Origin: an uncultured Clostridia bacterium
Lineage (GTDB): Bacteria; Bacillota; Clostridia; Lachnospirales; Lachnospiraceae
Reading direction: 5' to 3'
NCBI GenBank assembly: GCA_946623485.1
Contig: CAMORF010000010.1
Span: forward strand, 1 to 18,327
DNA length: 18,327 nt
This document shows positions 14,628 through 18,327 of this stretch, piece after piece. Position 1 is the first letter of the stretch, and every line of letters starts with the position of its first letter. The position numbers and the translations under genes are program-made. Below the pieces are notes generated by a model. It was not told where the DNA came from and made no database searches. It saw only the letters and a list, made by a program, of their open reading frames with translations.

Positions 14628-16175
14628 TTATAGGTTCGCCTCCGCCTTTATCACCGTCTCATGCAGTGTCCTGCGGACAGCGCCGGTTCCTGCCATCAGT
14701 TTCTCCAGATAACCCGTCACCTTTTCCGAAAGCCCTGCCTCGACCAGGTCAACACCGAAGATCGACGCATTTCTCAAAAGCGGCTCAAGCGCCCCGGCAT
14801 CCGGCTTTTCTCCCAGACGGAAAGAGGAAACATAGCTTCCGGCAGCCTCCAGAAGCGGATCCGGGGAGCGCTCAAAGGCATTCCCGTTGTCGTCCACCGC
14901 CATCAGATAGCGCAGCCATCCGGCGTGTACCAGCGGAATCAGCCGAAGATCCTGTACCTCCAGCCGGTCTGACGCAAGGTACGCTTTGATTGTTTCCCCG
15001 AAACGGATCGGCAGCTTCTGCGAGGTATCCATAGCGATGCGCTGCGGCGTATCCGGCAGAAATGGGTTCGGGATACGCTCATGGACCACTGTGTCGATGA
15101 ATTCCTGGGGTTTGATGATGCCGGGATCCGTCACCACGGGCAGGCCCTCGCGGTAGCCTATGATCTCGACCATCTTCCTCAGATCCTCATCCTGCATCTC
15201 CTGCCATACATGACGATATCCCAGAAGACAGCCAAACACGGCCAGCGCCGTATGCAAGGGGTTCAGGCAGGTGCAGACCTTCATCCGTTCCACCTTGTCT
15301 ACCGTCTCGCGGTCAGTAAAATAGATCCCTGCCTTCTCCAGGCACGGCCGCCCATTGGGGAAATCATCCTCAATCACCAGGTATTCGCTCTCTTCCGCGT
15401 TGACAAATGGCGTGTCTGCGGGAAGCTGGTCCTTTTCCAGCATGGCGGCGACCGCATCGGCCGGCCCCGGCGTAATCTTATCGATCATAGACCATGGAAA
15501 ACTGACGCTCTCCTCCAGCCAGCGCAGAAATCCTTCCTCTCCCCACGCCCTGGCAAAGCAGGTGATGACTGATTTGAGCTTGTCACCATTGTGGGAACAA
15601 TTGTCCATGCTGACCATCGCCAGCGGCGCTTTGTTCTTTTTGTACCGCGCCAGGAGCATAGCAGTAATCCGCCCCATATAGGTGGAGGGACAGTCCGGCC
15701 CCGCTTTCAGGTCCGCAGCCACATCCGGCAGCAAAACGCCCTTCTCATCCTGGATGGCATATCCTTTCTCAGTAATCGTGAAGGATACCATCTGAAGGCA
15801 CGGCTGCTCAAAGATCTCCTTCAGACGCGCCTCATCCCCGTAGACATAGACTTTCTCGGCGATCGATCCGATCACAGCCTTCTCTACGTTGCCATCCGCC
15901 TTCAGCGTAACCTTGATCACAAGGTTGTCATGTTTCTCCGGCCCCTTCCTGCGCCGGTCAGCGGCGATGATGCCGCATCCCGCAAGGCCTGCATCCAGAA
16001 GCCTCTGGCATGCGTCCGCCTGAAATGCCTTAAAGATGTTTCCTGCGCCAAAATGCAGCCATACCGGGCATGAAACGGTCTTTTCCGCCACCGCGGCGAC
16101 GTCATATTGCGGAAGCCTGTAGCCCTTCTCTTCCCACTTCGCGCGGTCCGCCAATCCTTCCCTGCTGAGAATCAT
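14628..16175 (-). CDS. uxuB: D-mannonate oxidoreductase (fructuronate reductase), mannitol dehydrogenase family
   Basis: The 515-residue protein fits the long-chain polyol dehydrogenase family, slightly longer than E. coli UxuB (about 486). The N-terminal NAD-binding signature reads LHFGAGNIFKAF (about 40-51). Other family blocks are SMDNCSHNGDKLKSVI, FPWSMIDKITPGPAD and the catalytic series Lys299, Asn305 and His308 in ERMKVCTCLNPLHTALA. It should interconvert D-fructuronate and D-mannonate with NAD(H), in the cytoplasmic glucuronate route to 2-keto-3-deoxygluconate. Its ATG overlaps the uxuA stop as ATGA, with GGAGGA 9 nt upstream, so the two are translationally coupled. Other family members act on tagaturonate or mannitol, but pairing with a mannonate dehydratase favours fructuronate. 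A terminator follows downstream beyond a structured spacer. Confidence 0.92.
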   Translation of the reverse strand: MILSREGLADRAKWEEKGYRLPQYDVAAVAEKTVSCPVWLHFGAGNIFKAFQADACQRLLDAGLAGCGIIAADRRRKGPEKHDNLVIKVTLKADGNVEKAVIGSIAEKVYVYGDEARLKEIFEQPCLQMVSFTITEKGYAIQDEKGVLLPDVAADLKAGPDCPSTYMGRITAMLLARYKKNKAPLAMVSMDNCSHNGDKLKSVITCFARAWGEEGFLRWLEESVSFPWSMIDKITPGPADAVAAMLEKDQLPADTPFVNAEESEYLVIEDDFPNGRPCLEKAGIYFTDRETVDKVERMKVCTCLNPLHTALAVFGCLLGYRHVWQEMQDEDLRKMVEIIGYREGLPVVTDPGIIKPQEFIDTVVHERIPNPFLPDTPQRIAMDTSQKLPIRFGETIKAYLASDRLEVQDLRLIPLVHAGWLRYLMAVDDNGNAFERSPDPLLEAAGSYVSSFRLGEKPDAGALEPLLRNASIFGVDLVEAGLSEKVTGYLEKLMAGTGAVRRTLHETVIKAEANL

Positions 16176-17263
16176 CTTTCCCTGTCCTCCTTCTCCATCA
16201 GATCCCAGGCGCCCAGCATATACATAATCCCGAGGGCACGGTCATACAGCCCGTAGCCCGGACGCACATTGCCCGGCTTTTCATCCCACAGATGCCGGCC
16301 GTGGTCCGGACGGATGTAACCGTTGAAACCACAGTCATGGTACGCGCGCAGGATATCCAGGATCCCGGTATCGCCATCACAATCCCTGTGGCTGGTTTCG
16401 GAGAAGTCGCCATTCGGGAAATGCTTTACATTGCGGATATGGGCAAAGGCGATGCGGTCACAATGCTTCCGCACGATCGCTGCCACGTCATTGTCCGGAT
16501 TTGCGTTGAGAGATCCGGAGCACAAGGTCAGGCAGTTGTATGGATCGTCCACCAGCCGGAGGAAATAGTCGATGCTTTCCTCATCCTGAAACAGACGCGG
16601 CAGTCCGAAGATATCCCATGGCGGATCATCCATGTGCACTGCCATCTTAATGTCACATTCATGACAGGTTGGCAGGATCGCTTCCAGGAAATACCGGAAA
16701 TTCTCCCAGAGCTTTTCCCGGGTCACATCTTTGTATTTCTCAAACAGCTCGTCCAGCCGGGCCATGCGTTCCGGTTCCCAGCCGGGAAATGTCATATGAT
16801 ACTTCTCGGTAAATCCCATCACATAGTCTGCCATTGCCTTTGGGTCATCCTGGATCATCCCCGCCTCGTAATACAAGGCAGTCGAGCCATCGCCAAGCGG
16901 ATGGAACAGGTTCGTACGTGTCCAGTCAAACACCGGCATGAAGTTATAGCAGATCACCTTTACGCCAAAAGGAGCCAGGTTGCGGATGGTCTGCCGATAG
17001 GCTTCGATATATCCATCCCTGCTGGGCAGGCCGATCTTAATGTCATCGTGGACATTGACCGACTCCACGACATCGGCATTGAATCCCGCCTCCCGGATCT
17101 GGCCAACCACCTTCCCGATCTCATCCGGCTGCCAGACTTCCCCCGGCATCTTGTCATGCAGTGCCCACACTATCGTGCTGACGCCGGGGATCTGCCGGAT
17201 ATCGCCAAGAGAAATATTATCGTTGCCCTCGCCATACCAGCGAAAGCCCATCTGCATTGCCAT
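16172..17263 (-). CDS. uxuA: Mannonate dehydratase
   Basis: The start is ATG at 17263, with AGGGAGGA 7 nt upstream, giving 363 residues, the normal length. A longer in-frame reading to 17383 runs into the repeat array and lacks such a site. The TIM-barrel family signature is clear: MGFRWYG, VWALHDKMPGEVW, YNFMPVFDWTRTNL (about 106-119), VHMDDPPWDIFGLPR (209-223), LCSGSLNANPDND, AHIRNVK and YIRPDHGRHLW (316-326). His210, Cys248, His275 and Asp320 are the likely divalent-metal ligands by family pattern. It dehydrates D-mannonate to 2-keto-3-deoxy-D-gluconate, the step after UxuB in glucuronate use. Uronate isomerase (uxaC), kdgK and kdgA are not in the window. First gene of the uxuAB operon. 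Confidence 0.96.
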   Translation of the reverse strand: MAMQMGFRWYGEGNDNISLGDIRQIPGVSTIVWALHDKMPGEVWQPDEIGKVVGQIREAGFNADVVESVNVHDDIKIGLPSRDGYIEAYRQTIRNLAPFGVKVICYNFMPVFDWTRTNLFHPLGDGSTALYYEAGMIQDDPKAMADYVMGFTEKYHMTFPGWEPERMARLDELFEKYKDVTREKLWENFRYFLEAILPTCHECDIKMAVHMDDPPWDIFGLPRLFQDEESIDYFLRLVDDPYNCLTLCSGSLNANPDNDVAAIVRKHCDRIAFAHIRNVKHFPNGDFSETSHRDCDGDTGILDILRAYHDCGFNGYIRPDHGRHLWDEKPGNVRPGYGLYDRALGIMYMLGAWDLMEKEDRER

Positions 17264-17362
17264 GTTCTGATCCTCCCTCTTCATCCCGAAACGAAAGACC
17301 TGTCGATCAATCACCTGATCAATCACCTGCGCGGTCTGCACAGCTGATTGAACGACAGATCC

Positions 17363-17494
17363 TGATGATTCTCGCAACAACACCTGACTATTCTCGTAAC
17401 AACGTCTGATTATTCTTGTAACAACGCCTGATTATTCTTGTAACAACATCTGATTATTCTTGTAACAACGCCTGATAATTCTCATAACAACGCC
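17363..17494. repeat. 22-bp tandem array in the uxuA leader (six units)
   Basis: Six head-to-tail 22-bp units start at 17363, 17385, 17407, 17429, 17451 and 17473, with a partial unit (TGATCAAAC) after. Each has the form TGATTATTCTTGTAACAAC plus three bases; units 3 and 5 are identical and the outer ones more diverged. The core TTGTAACAA is a near-palindrome (TTGT-A-ACAA). The 22-bp length breaks any reading frame, so the array is not coding. It lies between the predicted promoter and the uxuA start, about 100 bp from the ATG. Confidence 0.88.
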
Positions 17495-17524
17495 TGATCA
17501 AACGGCCAGGTTTCACTTGTCTAA

Positions 17525-17554
17525 ATAATACCATAACCTCAGGCCCGGATTCAA
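17525..17554 (-). promoter_or_regulatory. Candidate uxuAB promoter
   Basis: On the minus strand TTGAAT (17554-17549) lies 18 nt upstream of TATTAT (17530-17525). Transcription would start near 17517, giving a leader of about 250 nt that contains the whole 22-bp array. Each box has 5 of 6 consensus matches or nearly so; no competing pair as good was seen nearer uxuA. Confidence 0.5.
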
Positions 17555-17576
17555 GCCTCCCGCGCATGTGGATCGA

Positions 17577-17639
17577 ACGAGCATTCGCCGAGCATTCGCA
17601 TATTATAGTAAACGCATTTAAAAAAAGCGTTTACTATAA
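17577..17639. promoter_or_regulatory. Inverted repeat and direct repeat upstream of the uxuA promoter, operator-like
   Basis: TTATAGTAAACGC (17603-17615) and GCGTTTACTATAA (17627-17639) are perfect 13-bp arms around an 11-nt A-rich spacer. The tandem word GAGCATTCGC occurs just to the left (17579-17588 and 17590-17599). GTAAACG/CGTTTAC half-sites recall LacI-family operators, but the arms here are much further apart. It could be an operator for uxuAB or a secondary hairpin after the gene on the right. Confidence 0.4.
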
Positions 17640-17648
17640 CATAAACCA

Positions 17649-17683
17649 AACCTCCGCTGCCCGGCCTGCGGGGAGTGGAGGTT
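17649..17683 (-). terminator. Probable terminator of the right-edge gene
   Basis: AACCTCC (17649-17655) pairs with GGAGGTT (17677-17683); inner bases also pair in part. On the minus strand it is followed by TGGTTTATG, a poor T-run. It lies about 60 bp past the stop of the right-edge gene. Confidence 0.4.
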
Positions 17684-17744
17684 CGGCTTATCATAGATTC
17701 CCCGCCGCATCAGGCGGAAACAAACCTACTGTTTTTCTTTTATC

Positions 17745-18326
17745 TTACTTACTCATCACCTGCACAATCCGCAGGATCTCGTCCGTCGTAAACGTGCTCT
17801 TTCCGTTGTAGATGGAATAGGAATAATGCGTTTTGGCATCAGCATCTTTCGTCCAGACCGCAGTTTCCCAGCGGTCTCCTTTGGCATTTTCTCCATAAAC
17901 CGTTACCCGGATGCCGTCGTCGGTTTTCAGTTCCTTTGTTTCCGCATATTCATAGTAGATGCCGCTAATGTCGTCCTCCATGTTCAGGCCTTTGCGGATC
18001 CGGCAGCATTCCCGGCCATATTCATCCAGGTAGATGACCTCGATCATCCTGCCTTCCATCGCACGATAAACCAGCGAGTCATAGTTTGTATCCAATTTCG
18101 GAAGCGTGATCGAAAAGCCTGCTGCTTTTTGGGCTTCTTCCAGTGTCTTTGTTTCAATAAATGGGTTCGGCATGGCTGCCGATTCTGTGGCAGCGGTATC
18201 ATTCATCGCTGCGGCTCCTGTGGCAGCAGCATTCATCGCAGTGCTGTCCTCAGCATTGAAAAATGCATCTTCCGCTTCTCCGGCTGCCTCCTGCGCAGCG
18301 TCATATGCAGGAGCTTCAGCTGCCTC
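17745..18326 (-). CDS. Secreted or lipoprotein-like protein of unknown function, 5' truncated
   Basis: The frame is open from the right edge to a TAA at 17745, 193 codons, so the true start and any signal peptide lie outside the window; an internal ATG at 18236 is probably not the start. The first 50 or so visible residues are low-complexity Ala/Glu/Met/Thr, typical of a flexible linker. A compact domain follows: NPFIETKTLEEAQKAAGFSI, then YDSLVYRAMEGRMIEVIYLD, a CRIRKG turn, DISGIYYEYAET and a final TDEILRIVQVMSK helix. This layout matches clostridial hypothetical proteins, often compared with DUF4367-type domains, that sit behind a membrane anchor or anti-sigma module. No enzymatic residue pattern is visible. 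Family membership is a recollection of pattern and needs a profile search. Confidence 0.7.
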   Translation of the reverse strand, partial: EAAEAPAYDAAQEAAGEAEDAFFNAEDSTAMNAAATGAAAMNDTAATESAAMPNPFIETKTLEEAQKAAGFSITLPKLDTNYDSLVYRAMEGRMIEVIYLDEYGRECCRIRKGLNMEDDISGIYYEYAETKELKTDDGIRVTVYGENAKGDRWETAVWTKDADAKTHYSYSIYNGKSTFTTDEILRIVQVMSK

Positions 18327-18327
18327 T

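Noticed and set aside
17264..17383. N-terminal extension of UxuA to an upstream ATG
   Set aside because: The extra 40 residues are unlike the family, and a strong AGGGAGGA site precedes the ATG at 17263.
17363..17494. CRISPR array
   Set aside because: The 22-bp units are contiguous with no spacers of unique sequence, and no cas gene is near.

Overview
The window looks like chromosomal DNA from a gut-type clostridial bacterium, most likely Lachnospiraceae. The grounds are Shine-Dalgarno-led genes, a GC-moderate codon style, a membrane module resembling ECF transporter S components fused to signalling outputs, an NPF-type secreted protein related to clostridial hypothetical proteins, and many intergenic palindromes. 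No rRNA, tRNA, CRISPR array, transposase or phage gene was recognised. The organism call is an inference from gene style, not from a marker gene.

Left part (1-3801, all minus strand): an MMPL/RND-type membrane exporter cut by the left edge, then a 215-bp structured repeat with 17/18 matching terminal inverted repeats that may carry the exporter's promoter, then an AEC-family permease with a good rho-independent terminator. Middle part (3952-14152): a signalling block. A PAS-GGDEF-EAL-PAS protein (minus) and a membrane HD-GYP protein (plus) diverge from a 525-bp intergenic region that holds a 17-bp-periodic repeat array. The HD-GYP gene converges on a three-gene minus-strand operon: a membrane-anchored von Willebrand A protein, an RsbU/SpoIIE-type serine phosphatase with an extracytoplasmic sensor, and an L,D-transpeptidase-like protein. 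A perfect 77-bp inverted repeat (3844-3920 and 14255-14331) brackets this whole block. Right part (14628-17263): a uxuA-uxuB operon for D-fructuronate/D-mannonate catabolism, followed by structured intergenic DNA with a strong terminator and preceded by a 22-bp tandem array between its likely promoter and uxuA. The window ends in a 5'-truncated gene for a secreted or lipoprotein-like protein of unknown function.

Reading the middle together: both cyclic-di-GMP proteins look like phosphodiesterases. The EAL active site is intact and the GGDEF signature is degenerate, and HD-GYP is canonical, so the block should lower c-di-GMP. The HD-GYP protein and the phosphatase have similar extracytoplasmic domains and may read the same signal, while the vWA and L,D-transpeptidase-like proteins point to the cell envelope. 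The functional link is inferred from gene order and domains only.
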